Source: Astropecten irregularis (Eukaryota; Echinodermata; Asteroidea; Paxillosida; Astropectinidae). Taken from it: a stretch of 64,000 bases of DNA. Position 1 is the first letter of the stretch; the number at the start of each line of letters is the position of its first letter. The DNA lies in the NCBI GenBank assembly GCA_963971285.1, contig OZ020249.1, forward strand, positions 9,536,256 through 9,600,255. Reading direction: 5' to 3'. The position numbers and the translations under genes are program-made. Below the pieces are notes generated by a model, which did no database searches, was not told the DNA's origin, and was given only the letters and a program-made list of their open reading frames with translations. Of the stretch, positions 45,249 to 57,336 are shown one piece after another.

Positions 45249-45890
45249 CTTAAAGGTATACATAATTGGTAAAGTTCACAGCTAGCAGTATTCACACCTT
45301 GTCTGATCCAATATGCATAAAGTGATAGTCTTGTGGAAATTTGAGCTCAATCAGACATCCGAGTCACAAGAAAACAGCGAAAACCTGACTCAATTTCTGA
45401 AAATGTACATGTGTATTAAATACATTGTAAAACTCAAAGAATGGTTTAATCTTACTCCAAGATCAAAACTGTTTTCGGTCTTTGTTTGAATAATTTCTGG
45501 ATAAATAATTAACCCAATTTTTGTAATCTATTATCAATTCTGTAATTTATAAGTGTAATCAATTTTGCATATCGCATTTTTATTTTTGTTAGATGTTTTG
45601 CTTTGATCTTACTGTTTTTATACATATGTTCTAATGTAATTCTGCTTTAAAATTTTTTAAATCCTCTTTGTACAGCGCATTTGAATATATATTTGTATAG
45701 AATACAGCGCATTTGAATATATATTTGTATAGAATCTGCACCTTATAAATTCAATTATTATTATTTCTATTATTATAAATATTTTAACAATATGTTTCTA
45801 TCAGCCCTACTGTATATACCCTGGTTATATGTTAAAAATATGTGAACATGTGTGTGGGTATGTTACCAATCATGTACAGTACTAGTGTAC
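45249..45890. mobile_element. TTAA MITE family B with a LINE tail inserted
   Basis: The left end, cttaaaggtatacataattgg, continues through ttgagctcaatcagacatcc to about 45500. The right end (atgtttctatcagccctac, then gttaccaatcatgtacag) resumes at about 45780. Between them, 45630-45780 has a duplicated acagcgcatttgaatatata and a tattattatttctattatta tail like the 3' end of a LINE. Confidence 0.65.
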
Positions 45891-46500
45891 TTTTACACAT
45901 GTAGTAACAGACAATGCATCCCACCATGTTCGTTATAACCAAAGATAGCCTACTCAGCCCAAAAAGTGAACAATCATTTAGCTGCCATTTAAGTAAGCAA
46001 CCGCACAAGTTTATGTACTTATAACGTCAAATTCAACTGTTTCAAGATGAAACTTTCACCCAAATAATTTTTATAATCATTACTAAGGCCTATTATTATA
46101 GATTCATCTAGAATCACGCACCAAATGAAAACAGGAAACTTTGCTTATTAAAATGGCCGCCTGTGCGTACTTCCTCTAGTTGTGCATGATTTGAAAGAGT
46201 AGGCTGTCTTGCGCAGCTACAGGATCTTTGGTTATAACAGTGTTTCACTGTCAGGACTGTAATGTAACCAAATATCGTTAATTCTTGTGGTCAATGTCCT
46301 GCAGTACAGAGAAGTTTTGCAGGATGACTGAGTGGAACTCGTAATTATGAGCTCTGAACCTCTGGTCCTCACCTTGCTGTCATCACCATCCCTGTGTCCA
46401 CATCACTCCCCCGGGTCCATGGTTACCAAGTTGAATGGCTACCAAGTTACTATGGTTACCATGTTGTCATGGTTATCTTTTAAAGAGATCAAATCATCAG

Positions 46501-46735
46501 GGACCAATTTCATGGCGCTGCTAAGCTCAAAGGTTTGCTAAGAACAAACATGTCCAATAAAACAAACCACCGGTTAACATTTCATTTGATATTCATGGTC
46601 AGTGAACAACAACCAAAGAACACTCACAAGTGATACACAACACATGGACATTTAGTTGTTAACCCTGTTTTTATTAAGACAGAAATGTCATGCTTAGCAA
46701 AGTTTTGTGCTATAAGCAGCTCCGTGAAATTGGCC
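46501..46735. mobile_element. Palindromic element family E, copy 1
   Basis: ggaccaatttcatggcgctg at the left and cagctccgtgaaattggcc at the right are inverted ends. The interior has ttgctaagaaca and a matching cttagcaaag. Related copies are at 51000-51244 and 61676-62263. Confidence 0.7.
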
Positions 46736-47072
46736 ACAGCTTAGATGAAATCTACATGTAAGTTTTGGTTCCCGTCAAAAAAGTGCCAATCACTTGGAGT
46801 CAAGACTTGTACTCAAGAGAATGAACTTGAAAATGGCCTTGAAGGTTGAACTTGAATACTTTGTCCTTTTAGAGAATCATAGCACTTGCAGACCTTCAAA
46901 ATGTCAGATTGATTGATTTCCTTGTTTCTTCTTTTCATTTCCATGGATGATGGTTGTTATTTTGTTTACATTTCTACTAGATGTATTTGGTTCATGCTGT
47001 GATAGCGGCTTCACTCACATCTGTCAACTTTAATTAAGACGGGACTGTGTCTCTATTTTCTTTCCGCCATAG

Positions 47073-47167
47073 GTCTGGTGAAACTGGGTGTACACTGCGT
47101 GACTGGCCGGAAGGTCGCCGTCAAGATCATCAACAAGGAGAAGTTGAGTGAGTCTGTACTGATGAAG
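47073..47167 (+). CDS. BRSK (SAD kinase) homologue, second exon
   Basis: After a ccatag acceptor, two bases complete the glycine codon split at 21044, then 31 codons read [20 protein letters not shown] followed by [11 protein letters not shown], ending at a consensus donor (AAG/gtgaga). This continues the kinase N-lobe: G24-x-V26 closes the glycine-rich loop, and Lys41 in V-A-V-K is the ATP-anchoring lysine. The [11 protein letters not shown] tail is diagnostic of BRSK1/2. The two exons give 55 residues of a protein normally of roughly 650-800. The next exon, expected to begin with the V-E-R-E-I-A segment of helix C, was not found before the right edge. Confidence 0.92.
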
Positions 47168-47299
47168 GTGAGAATATTGCTCCCAAGACTCCCCCTCCTC
47201 TACCCTCCACCCCATCTCGGGGAATCATAACCTTGGAGGGTGTGACATCTGTGATTCAATGATTTGTTTGTTCATCACTTCTGAACTTTATTATGTATG

Positions 47300-47470
47300 C
47301 ACATATTTGTTTGTTTGTTTGTGATTTGTGTGTTGTTTTGTTTGTTTGTTGAGGAGGGGGAGGGTGTTTGTTTGTTTGTTGTGGTGTTTTGTGTTTCTTT
47401 GTTGTTTGTTTGTTTGTTTGTTTGTTGTCCATTGTCCGTTGTCTGTTGTCCGTTGTCTGTTGTCTGTCTC
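47300..47470. repeat. (GTTT)n microsatellite and GTTGTCTGTTGTCC repeat
   Basis: A run of tttgtttgtttg is followed by alternating ccgttgtctgttgtc units. It lies just downstream of BRSK exon 2. Confidence 0.85.
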
Positions 47471-47479
47471 TGATGTCTA

Positions 47480-48175
47480 CTTTCTCTGCAGACTATGGTG
47501 ATGTTCTGTACACTGTACATGTATCCAGCCATTTGTAAGTATTTGTCAGGCTTCTGGTTGCGAGGCAGTTTGTTGCTTGTCCGTTTGTCTGGAATCCTTT
47601 GTTTGTTTTTGGTTTTTTTAATAACGGTAGATGATTGTTTTGTTGAATTTGTTTGCTGTAAATGTCATGAGTGTGATCTATTAGTTTGTACTTTTCTTTC
47701 TGCCATTGTCATATTTATTAAGTTGAAATTTCAAACTTCCACTCGATGTGGACGTTCTTTGTCCTGAAGTTCAAAGTATGTTACATGGTACACTCACATG
47801 TACAGTACTTTTCACATGTACATTATCTCAAGTGTTCGTCCTTGCCGTAGAACTTGGCAAGCCCCTTTAAAGTTGTCAGCGAGAGCTTGCAGGACTTCAC
47901 TAGTTAGCAGATGGGACTCCCATCTCTCTGTCAGTGACAAACACAGGCTTGAAATCATTAGAATGGGACGATGAGGGAACCAGCCGTTCGTATGTATTGA
48001 TCCATTGCACGCTGGAACAATATTGAACGGCAAAACATTAGAATCACATTAAAGTGGATTTAGTTTGTAACACGCAGTGTGCGGTAGGGTTGTTTGTCTG
48101 AGGCTAATTGTTTAATCTGTGTGGTACTGTAAGAATCCATACAGTCACAGTACTTAGGGTAAATTCTTATGTGCA
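47480..48175. other. Unassigned intronic sequence
   Basis: A small ORF at 47495-47767 has no family signature. No exon with BRSK similarity seen. Confidence 0.4.
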
Positions 48176-48181
48176 CTGTAC

Positions 48182-48560
48182 CAGAGATGCCAAGTTCAAA
48201 ATGTTTTCATGAGTGAGATTTTCATGACGCGGCGTCTCAGCGCGCGCACATGCTCGAAAGTGAGGGAGCAGAGCAACTAAGTGGGGGGGGGGAGGGGGTG
48301 TCCCCCCTCCCATGGTAGGGAGCTTTTTCAATTTTTAGCTCTTAATGGTGCGATCTGGTGCATACTTAAGTGACCTTTTTCTCCATATTTTTATATTTAT
48401 TTTGAAAAACAAAAGGGAAACAATGCAAATAATGCTACTTTTTCTTTTTTTTTCCTTGTCGGGTCCCGATGTGTGAGAAATATGGGTGTCATGCGTGAGA
48501 CCGTGAGACGGAACCTAATGCATGAGTCTCACGCACAATGCATGAGACTTGGTAGCTCTG
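48182..48560. mobile_element. Inverted-ended element with GAGTCTCACGCA motifs
   Basis: ccagagatgccaagttc at the left pairs with gacttggtagctctg at the right. The right half repeats gcatgagtctcacgc and cgtgagacc. A G-run/C-run pair lies near 48282-48310. Confidence 0.55.
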
Positions 48561-48758
48561 CTGTTCAGGTACATTGTACATGTATGTACACATACATGTA
48601 CATGACATGTTTGACTGTACATACTTAACATGTTATTCTGCATACTGTTTCCAACTTTCCATGCACATTTCGCATTCAATGAAGTTCATTCACTGTTCAT
48701 GCACAGTGTATGCAGTATGCATCATTCATACGGAACTTGTTCAATACGCGTGGTCGAT

Positions 48759-48870
48759 TTCACTGAGCCTTACGCTCCGATCGTTGAGTTACATGTACTT
48801 AGGATAACCCATCATTTCTTACGTCTGTACGTAGGGCTGCAGCGCATCTTGAGTCCTTCGATTGATAGTA
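48759..48870. repeat. Dispersed repeat family F, copy 1
   Basis: gatttcactgagccttacgc, then ggataacccatcatttctta, gggctgcagcgcat and cgattgatagta. Related copies are at 58240-58350 and, inverted, at 63656-63770. Confidence 0.7.
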
Positions 48871-50165
48871 TACATGTACAGTGTACGTGTACATACAGTG
48901 TACCGGTATGTTAAAATGGATGGCTCTTTGGTGAAATCGGACCCAGTACTTGTATAATACATTTGTACACCTGTACACCTGTACGTACACATGAAATTGA
49001 AATTGTATGAAACTGAAATACACATATGTACTGTACATGTTCATGTATTGTACAGGTTTACACTGTACTGTACTGGTACGTACACTGTATGAGCGTAATC
49101 CATTAGGTACATTGTAATATTTTCCTAAAGTCGTAAGATTTGACACCCTACTACTTTGTTTCAAAATTGATGCTTTTCTCCAAGACAAAAGTACTTTCTG
49201 GTGAGATGGAATAGAATTTTGACACAGACAGAGAATAGCATTCCGCACTAATGACGTCACACCATGCATGTACGCGCACACATACCCCCACTCACCACAC
49301 GTTTGCATGGCCGGTTGCAGTGTATGTCTGAGGTTCGGTGCTATTTTTAGCTCAAGTGCTTAGCGCTATTGAACAGTCAGTCCGTAATACATGTACTGTA
49401 CATGCTGTATACAGTGTGCCTAGGTTTGCTTGTTTTATGGATTGCCATCAACTTGTGCAGTCTAGATCATGTTGCTATTCCAGAGACTTAAGTGTACATG
49501 TACATTAAAACCAGCTTAAATAGATTTATAAATACCATACTTAGCGTCAATTACCAATCTACCATGAATACCATAAAACTCTAATTGAATTACAATATGT
49601 ACATGTAGTTTTGTTGCATGTACAGAATGACCATTGCCTCACTGCATTAAATCCTGAACTTAAAATATCCAGCCAAATAAGATCAACCATTATCCAAAAG
49701 CAGTTTTCTTATTTTAAAAATCCCCACCTTCTCGAAAAAAAAAAAGGAGAAAAAAAACATGCAAACAGAAAAGGAGCATGATGATGATGCGGAATATATT
49801 TTGAATACTGTATCTCCGTAGGCTACGATTTGCAGAATCATGGCAAAAATTAAGGTTATGTTTCAAGTCAATTTCATTTCAAGGACACAAAAAACTTTCA
49901 TAAAAAATCAATCTGGATATAATAACTACACTAGTTGAGAGAAACAAACATTAAGAAGGTCAAATAATCCAAAATTGCTTAAGTGTCGGAATCATGGCAC
50001 ATTTACCCTACGTGTTAATCTCGTATCAAATTCAGCAGCCTGTCATGCTTAGAGAAAATGTTGATTTATAACGCCAAAGTATACTCAAATATCGGGAAAT
50101 TTCGGGTTATTAATTTACACCGTACAGTAAATACGCATGCGTCTGGTGCAGAATTCTGATGTTCA
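48870..50165. other. Unassigned intronic sequence
   Basis: GTACATGTAC-type palindromes are dense between 48870 and 49100. The 169-codon minus-strand open frame 48799-49308 spans this region and family F and has no domain signature. Confidence 0.4.
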
Positions 50166-50169
50166 CATT

Positions 50170-50212
50170 GCCCTTATAGGTACACTCTCCAGGGGAGTGT
50201 ACCTATAAGGGC
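50170..50212. repeat. Perfect 18 bp inverted repeat with 7 bp loop
   Basis: GCCCTTATAGGTACACTC and GAGTGTACCTATAAGGGC are separated by tccaggg. As RNA this forms a perfect 18 bp stem. Not followed by a T-run that would suggest a Pol III product. Confidence 0.9.
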
Positions 50213-50999
50213 ATACCAATACTGCCACGACACTTCCCCCATACTCCTCTCGAGAGGTTGTTCCCTTGCTCCCACACTTGCTTCACTTGTGAGTGATGAC
50301 ATACATAATTATGTCAATGAAGCAATCGCCATTGCGAGGGGAGTATACTTCCTGCTGGATCATACACGTACTCCTTCACAAATGCTTCACGTTTGAACCC
50401 TCATTGATAAAAAAAATAAATAATTATCTTAAATACTGTATTTACTTCGGAGGTCAACAGACTTTTCCCAAATATAAACGTTACTCTTATGTCAGGCCAC
50501 TCAACATACGGTCCATGGTGTCATTGTCTTTTATTGGTCACTGGCGGGGAGGGATATCTTATCCACATTCTTACCATCCTGCATATCCTTCACCTCAAGA
50601 ACACCATGTAAACGTTTGTTTTAAGCACACTTCAAACACGTACAAAAAAAAGCAAGGGCCCTAAGAAGTAATTTAGAATCATGTTGAGATATCCACGCAT
50701 AATAGGATTTGCACATGTCTACCAATCATGCTTCCAACAACCCCCCCTCCTTCCAGGATGCCCCACAACACATCTATAAAATGTACAGGTAGCCCCTTTC
50801 ATCTGGCCAGACGCAACACATAGCACCTATCTCTAGTTCCGAAAAATCTGGATTTCCAATGACAATCAGAATTAATGAAAGTCGATCAAATAAAATCAAA
50901 GTGCCTGGAGTAGGAACATCAGAAATCTTAGTTGTATTAATCTATTGAAGTGTGTTAAGTTCTTGTGTTTTGTGTTCTCTTCTTTTCTGGGGCCAATTT

Positions 51000-51244
51000 C
51001 ATAGAGCTTATTCAAAGCACCAACATTTGCTTAAACACCTAAAACCTTGGTAAATAAAATCGTTATGCCAGCTAAAAGTTCCATATGTGAATGTCATGCT
51101 AAGCAAGCAATGGCTGAATACAGCAGTAAACTGTCAAAGGCAGTAAACATCACATGGACACTTGGTTGGCAATCCTGTTTGATCAAGGAAGACTTTTCAT
51201 GCTTTAGCAAATTTTGTGCTTAAGCAGCTCAATGAAATTGGCCC
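51000..51244. mobile_element. Palindromic element family E, copy 2
   Basis: gggccaatttcatagagctt at the left and cagctcaatgaaattggccc at the right are inverted ends bounding 245 bp. The interior arms (catttgcttaaacacc; atgctttagcaaattttgtg) also pair. Confidence 0.8.
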
Positions 51245-51249
51245 TTGAT

Positions 51250-52049
51250 CTTTAAAAGCTAATTCAATTCATTACTGCTAAAAAAAAAAATTTCGTCTCA
51301 GATGAAAACTTAATTGTACAATAAAAAAACAGCGTGAAATGCACATGCATGAAAGTGGGTAAAATCACTGATGCTATAAAACAGATATGGGCAAAAGTTC
51401 AAGAAATTTCTAGAAATTTTCCATTTAGAAATTATGTACGGTATTTGCTTTTTCCATAATCCTGTTTTTGGAGAAAGCTGTGATGTGGGGCATTTTGCCA
51501 ATCCCAATAAATTGAGTAGACAACTGTACAGAGGGCGCATTACAAGCGATAGGAGAACGAAATCTGACTTGAGGTAAGTCTACACGCAAAATACAATCTG
51601 ATTATTAACCTGTGGCCTTAAACGGACATCAACTACCGAGAATTTTTTTACAAGCACTGTGACTTTTATTTGATAAAGCTGTAGAAGAAAATTTGTAGCA
51701 TCACTCATGATCACAACATTTTGAGACAGATTTTTTTTCGGCAACGACAATTATATAAAATATTATTTGTATGATTTTTATTCGCAAACAAATATCTATT
51801 TGACGTCTTTTCATAGCCACCGTGCTAATGGGTTTTCTCGCTACGGAAGACACGTCAGTTTAAGTGGTTTGGTACCCAGGCTACTCACATACTATGTGAG
51901 CCTACTCACTATTTAGTCAGATACCCCTGTATATAATGTACACATGAAGAGCCGCTGAAGTGGAAACTGTACACTTGTCAAGTTGTCCTTCCGATTGGTG
52001 TTGTTTATCTGTTATTTCAGTCAATTTTGTGTGTGCTTTGAAGATTACA
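51250..52049. other. Upstream region of UBE2J1
   Basis: Sequence preceding the UBE2J1 start codon. No TATA box or other promoter motif could be assigned with confidence. The frame upstream of the start has no nearby in-frame ATG. Confidence 0.35.
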
Positions 52050-52080
52050 ATGGAAAGGCAGTATTCACGTAGAAGTCCAG
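52050..52080 (+). CDS. UBE2J1: UBE2J1 exon 1
   Basis: ATG at 52050 opens MERQYSRRSP, then one base before the donor (G/gtaata). The human protein starts METRYNLKSP, so the start codon and exon length agree with the family. It is the first ATG in its frame in this stretch. Confidence 0.88.
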
Positions 52081-53259
52081 GTAATATATGTTATGATTTT
52101 AGTGCTCCGGCGGGCTCTTGCAGGGCCACACAGGCAGTCTTGTCAATGTTTACAATGTCACTGTCTGTCACAGTTAACTTTAGTGACATAACGTTAGCTG
52201 TATTTATTTCTTGTTTACCCTGGGGTTACCTGCTCAGTGAAACACTGTTTCCCAGAGGTGCCCAGCAATTACATATGGTGCTACACGTGACCGAGTAGCA
52301 GGCTTTCATGGGCGCCCTTTGGCAGCCAACCACATCAACTCATATATCCTGCAGTTATCGGTTTTCGCTCCGATAACAGGAAAGTTTCTCAAAAATGGCA
52401 ACGAAATGAAATATCAGAAAATCACTCCTCACACCTTTCAACTGGACACTTCCAGATTATTATCTGTAAAAATCCTCGAAGTTCAAGTCTTTTCTTTGAA
52501 AATATTGTCCGTCATTTACAGGGACACCAATTACGCTATGTAAACGCGACGTCATGTGTTTTCACCCCCTTGGCTGAGTGGCAAAGTTCATTGACATCGG
52601 AGTAGCTATGGCGCACCAAGCCACTCAAAAACGGCTGGAATATTGTCCTGACTCGATTCTTCTTACTGGGTCAATTGAGTTTATTTTAAAAAGGTTCTAA
52701 AACAGTCTTGATTCCAAGATTGTGAATTATAGATAATTTATCAACAATATCATGCATGACATATTTAAAGGAAAATAAAATTAAATCTAATTGTTTATCT
52801 TGATGCGAAATATTATCACAGCATTTTTCATAATATCTGGCATCATTATGAGAGGCCTAAACATGGATACATTGCTTATCAAAGTTATAATTTAAAGGAG
52901 AAAAACAAAACACTGTCACTCCCATTAGAGAAAGACTTTAACACTTTTGTCTCGTTGGCACGCCATAAAAACCCAGATCGCAACAGGGTCACATGACCTG
53001 CCGTCTGACATCTGAAGAATGAAAGTTGCTTGAGCAGACTCCAGTTTAGTTTGGAATATTTGACCACAGATTGTGTCTTTTATAAAAGTTTGAACATTAG
53101 CCTTAAAATGCATTAGTAATATACACCCAAAATCACATAGTTTTTAACTTTTGAGTATCACTCACGACTGGAAACTTTATTTTCAACATCCTGAATGTCA
53201 GAGATAGCCCTGAGTGTAGTCATCACTTCAGGGATACTGATCACAAAGAATCTCACACG

Positions 53260-53530
53260 ATTTCGCGGTAAACGGGAGTCGAATTTGGGGAGCGAAAACA
53301 CATGTCGGGTGAAAACACATGACCGGACGATATGATCACAGAGCACAGTCTGAGATCGAAAGTTTTTGATTTTTGTGGAGGGAGGAAAGCAGGAGAACCT
53401 GGAGAAAAACCCTCGTAGCATAGGAGAGAACCATCGCACAACTCTTCTAACATATGACCCAAGCCAGGATCGAACCCTTGCCACATTGGTGAGAGGCGAG
53501 TGCCTAACGCACTTGCATGGTCAGTGAGAT
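53260..53530 (-). repeat. tRNA-derived SINE on the minus strand
   Basis: Read on the minus strand, GGTTCGATCC (B box) lies near 53468-53480 in a tRNA-like head. The body has ggagaacctggagaaaaacc-type sequence on the plus strand. Minus-strand open frames 53158-53484 and 53253-53615 are translations of it. Confidence 0.55.
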
Positions 53531-53639
53531 GAACATTGTCATGTGAGGGGGTTGGGCATGTTGGGTAGATTACTAGTCCACAACAAATGGCGATTGTGGG
53601 TTGACAGGATCCCAAAACACATTGATTTTGTTGGCTCTG

Positions 53640-54975
53640 AACTAACTTCTACTCCTCAAAAATGATACTTTTGACTTTCAGCAAATGTTCCTGGTCCTTA
53701 AAAGCCTAGATTGAAGAAATTTGTTAAACATTTCAGGGTTAAAATTCAATTTTCTTACGCGCTTCTTGTAAACTTTAAAACAGGCCGTCTGATCGCGTGA
53801 GGCCATTTTGTCTGGTCTGGCTAGTCTAGTGCCCAGACCCAACATATCAAGAGTCCTCAAAATGTTAGAGTGGAAACCAGACTATTCTCGTGTGCGGCCG
53901 TCCGTGCAGCGGTGAAATGTTCCAATCTTGGTTACCGTTTTTACCCCATAATTTCCCTCAAAAATCAAAGCCCTGCCCTCTTTCCAAAAAATTAACCTTG
54001 GTAATATAGAGGAGAAGACCAACAAAGTATATGTAGGTAAGTTACTTTTCAAAAAGAAGTTTCCTTTCCTTTATAGTTTTAGGACCCGTAAAGCTACAAT
54101 CCCCCAACAAATAGCCTTTTCTGTTCCAAAATGAGAATTGTGACTTTTAGCAAATATTCCTGAGTCCTTTCACCCCTAGACTAAACAGATTTTGGCAATA
54201 TTCCAGTGACCAGTGTCAAGAAAGATACCAAACATACAATTTTTGGAAAGAATTTCACTGACGGCCAATACAGAAAAAGGGTTTATAGGGGATACTCCAA
54301 CAGTTAACTTTTTAGATGCAAGTCGTGATGAACTTCAATCTCAGGTGTATAACACTGGGGTAGGCCTAGCATATATCTGGAAAGTGAGTTTTACAGGTTT
54401 TTTTGGAAAGAATTCCAGACGGCCATCACTTGTGCACAAACATATTGGACCGACAGAGGGCATTATGAGAAAAATTGCTACATCTGCATTCGAAGTGTAT
54501 CATTGTAGGTCAAAAACACTGAAGATCTGACTTTTCAGATATGCTACCCCAGTGTACATACCTGAGATTGAAGTTCATCATGACAAGGTTGCATTCAATA
54601 AGTCAACTCTTGGAGGAAATAACCCATTTCCGGAATGGCAGTCAGTGGAATTCTTTCCCTTTTGTTACCTACAATTATACACTTCCAATGCAGCGGCAGC
54701 CATGTTTCTCAAAACAGCCTCTGTCGGTTCCATAGGTTTGTGTTCACGTGATGGTCATCAGTGGAATTCTTCGCCTAATGTTGACAATATTCCTGTGTAA
54801 AGAAACATACATAAAATTACAATTTTCTTACCCTTTTGGTGCGAACTTAAGAACAGCCTGTCGGTCGAATGAACACCATTAAGTTGTCCCAAACTGCCTG
54901 ACAGTTTTACCCCATAATTTCCCTCAGAAATTAAAGCCCTGCCCTCTTTCCACAAATTTAATCTTGGAAATGTTT
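53640..54975. repeat. Compound repeat with inverted arms and flanking direct repeats
   Basis: 54236-54360 and 54540-54660 are inverted arms of about 120 bp (for example cctgagattgaagttcatca against tgatgaacttcaatctcagg). Outside them, 53935-54005 and 54904-54970 are direct repeats sharing ttaccccataatttccctca and aagccctgccctctttcca. The open frames 54213-54530, 54541-54735 and 54552-54800 fall inside the arms and have no family signature. Confidence 0.7.
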
Positions 54976-55079
54976 AGTACTAATGTTCAACAGGATTACA
55001 ACCAATGTATTTAGATGAGTCACTTTTAATACACAAACTGACAAAGTGGTTTGTATTTCATTGAAAAGTGACCAAAGCA

Positions 55080-55125
55080 AAATTGTCTGACGTGGGATTC
55101 GAACCAGCGACCTCCGAAACACCGT
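55080..55125 (-). repeat. SINE head fragment on the minus strand
   Basis: tgggattcgaaccagcgacc is the reverse of a B box (GGTTCGAATCCC). Only the tRNA-like head is recognisable, 230 bp upstream of UBE2J1 exon 2. Confidence 0.4.
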
Positions 55126-55356
55126 ATTGTTTTTATTTCCTGTTATGAATAGTGTGGACGAACCAACCCATCCCTGACAAAAATTTGTTGGCAGTGAAAT
55201 GTGACAAACAATTGATCCTTTTCTTCTCTACCCAGTTCCCCATAACTTCACTCTTTGATGAACTTTTTGTGACTTGTTTTGTACAATTTTCGGACTGTCA
55301 ATTGTCAGATTTTCTGTTTTACTTTCCTTTCTGTTGATCTTGTCTTTTATTTTCAG

Positions 55357-55430
55357 CCGTCAAGCGCCTAATGAGAGAGGCACAGGAATTGAGTGAACCA
55401 ACAGAGCAATGCTACGCTCAGCCTCTAGAG
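55357..55430 (+). CDS. UBE2J1: UBE2J1 exon 2
   Basis: After tattttcag, CC completes the alanine codon split from exon 1, then the exon reads VKRLMREAQELSEPTEQCYA followed by QPLE and a donor gtaaag. This is helix 1 of the UBC fold (A-V-K-R-L-M-x-E in the family) and the following loop. Residues 11-35. Confidence 0.95.
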
Positions 55431-56125
55431 GTAAAGCTTCAACCTCAACCCCAACCATCCTGTACTCGATCAGCCCCTCGTACTATTGCAAGATTTAGAA
55501 GCCTGACAATCCCAGAGCTGTAGATCCAATATTACCAGATGAGATGATCATAACCCTTCACCTGTCTTTGGGTTACGATCATTGCAACTAGAATTTTTTT
55601 TGGTAGATGTGATCAGATCATAGAGCTATATTAAAATTACCAGAGCGCTAGCTCCGTGTATAAAGTGATGCCTGCTGGGCACATCCATGTTTGTGCACAA
55701 ACCTGGAAAAAATTGTGTATGTTTTTTGTATGTTCATTTGCATATCTGCGTTATGTTCCACACAAGGTGCGTTATCGAAGCCAAGTACGCCCAAAATCCA
55801 ATGCACCTCCGGTAAATGCACGTTTCATTTAGGGCCGTGCGCGCACACGCTCTGTACTTCAGTCACGCAATGATCAAGACGCGCTACTCAGTTTCATATC
55901 ATTCATAACACAACAAGGAAATCTGAAGGGTAGATTTATCAGAAGCTCATTTTTAGTAGAATACTAGTTTTTATGTCCTCTTCATCTAACATGTCTAAAG
56001 GCTAAAACTTTTACCCGAAATGTAAACAGTCTTCATTCTTGAACTTATCAAAATCCTTTATAAAAATGCTACTTTATCACTCTGTTTCATCGTTTTTGTT
56101 CAATTGCAATTTCTTTGACATCTAG

Positions 56126-56257
56126 GACAATCTGTTTGAGTGGCATTTTACCGTACGAGGGCCTCCTGACTCTGACTTCCAAGGAGGTGTGTACCACGGC
56201 CGCATCACCCTACCACCAGACTACCCCATGAAACCACCGAGTATCATGCTGCTCACG
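56126..56257 (+). CDS. UBE2J1: UBE2J1 exon 3
   Basis: Reads DNLFEWHFTVRGPPDSDFQG, GVYHGRITLPPDYPMKPPSI and MLLT: the central beta sheet of the E2 fold, including the P-P-x-Y-P-x-x-P-P element. Residues 36-79; in phase at both ends (tctag acceptor, gtaagc donor). The family's T-x-N active-site motif begins at its last codon. Confidence 0.96.
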
Positions 56258-56388
56258 GTAAGCTCATTGATAGGAGGAACTGAGGTCCTCTTTCAGATTT
56301 CGTCCACAGTTTTGGTTTCAATACCTGCATCCTATTTTAAAGTTATCATCAAAAAACCAACAAGGGAAACTGACTGGATTAATAAACT

Positions 56389-56700
56389 CAATACAAGTAA
56401 TAAACTGTTGCAAACTGCTCATCAACCAAAAGGACCTGAAATATATCAAATGCTTGGAGTTAGGAAGGCCTGATACATTTTGATCCTAGCAGGATCTTTA
56501 TCAGCTTTCGTTCAGGCTGTCAATAAAAAACCTGCTAGGGTCGAAATGCGTCAGGCCCTCCTAACTCCAAGCATTTGAATTTAAACTCATTGAAAAGTGA
56601 ACAAAGAAAAATTGACTAGAGCAGGGTTCGAACCATTGACCTGAATATCCTGAATATCTAACCAGTATTCAGGAGGTATTCTGGAGGTCGCTGGTCCTTT
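56389..56700. repeat. SINE with a foldback insertion in UBE2J1 intron 3
   Basis: The body aagtaataaactgttgcaaa matches 11260-11330. An inverted pair follows (ggagttaggaaggcctgata, then gcgtcaggccctcctaactc) around gatcctagcaggatc. A reverse SINE head follows, with gcagggttcgaacc near 56620. Half of the foldback recurs at 60788-60850. Confidence 0.65.
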
Positions 56701-56929
56701 TTAAAGTAACGGGTACCAAAGTAAAGACGGTTTTTGCCACAGTTTAGAATTTGGTATTTTGTCATAATCCTACTTTGAGCTTCAACAAAATATTTGTTGA
56801 AAGTTTTAAGGTCTACAGTCCCAACTCCTTCAATAATTAACACTACAGTATTCCTATGGCACATTCTTCGAAGTCGTATGTGCAAGTACAATTATAAAGT
56901 TACAGTGCCTGTGCTCTACAGCTATTTCT

Positions 56930-56990
56930 AAGGCCCTTTTCAAAACTTCGGCTCCGGCTCAGGCTCCGGCTCAGGCTCCGGCTCCGTCAT
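56930..56990. repeat. CGGCTC-type hexanucleotide repeat
   Basis: A short tandem run of ggctccggctcagg-type sequence, with a diverged inverse at about 57130-57165 (gagcctgagccgagggttgg). Confidence 0.6.
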
Positions 56991-57336
56991 CCATATGCTG
57001 AAAATATATGTTGTGACTTTTCATTGAAGATGAATCTCTGTTTTCTTGTTCATAATAGAGTATCTACTTCCAAACCGTAGCCAAAAGCCTCTATTTTGAT
57101 ACCCGTTATATTAGAATGGATTCACAAAATGGAGCCTGAGCCGAGGGTTGGAAAAGGGCCCTAGTGTAAGCAAAACCCCAAATTTAAAATAGAAACAAAC
57201 AAACAAATAAATCGTAGCAGCTGTGCATTTGGTATATGGAACTTTAGTTGGTAACCTGCAACTTTGCCGGTTAAGCAGTTTGATAGTGTTTGACTCAGCA
57301 CTGGTACTAACCATTGGGTTCTTTGTCTCTTGATAG

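Noticed and set aside
46420..46480. Clustered GGTTACCA/CATGGTTACC motifs as RFX-type X boxes
   Set aside because: The cluster looks like a local short repeat, and no gene start lies close enough to support a promoter role.
48799..49308. 169-codon minus-strand open frame as a gene
   Set aside because: Spans repeat family F and TACATGTA-rich sequence, with no domain signature or splice support.
51960..52298. 112-codon open frame extending UBE2J1 exon 1 on both sides
   Set aside because: Begins at GTG, not ATG, and runs through the exon 1 donor; only 52050-52080 matches the family.
56189..56473. 94-codon frame as a separate E2-like gene
   Set aside because: It is exon 3 of UBE2J1 read through its donor into a SINE.
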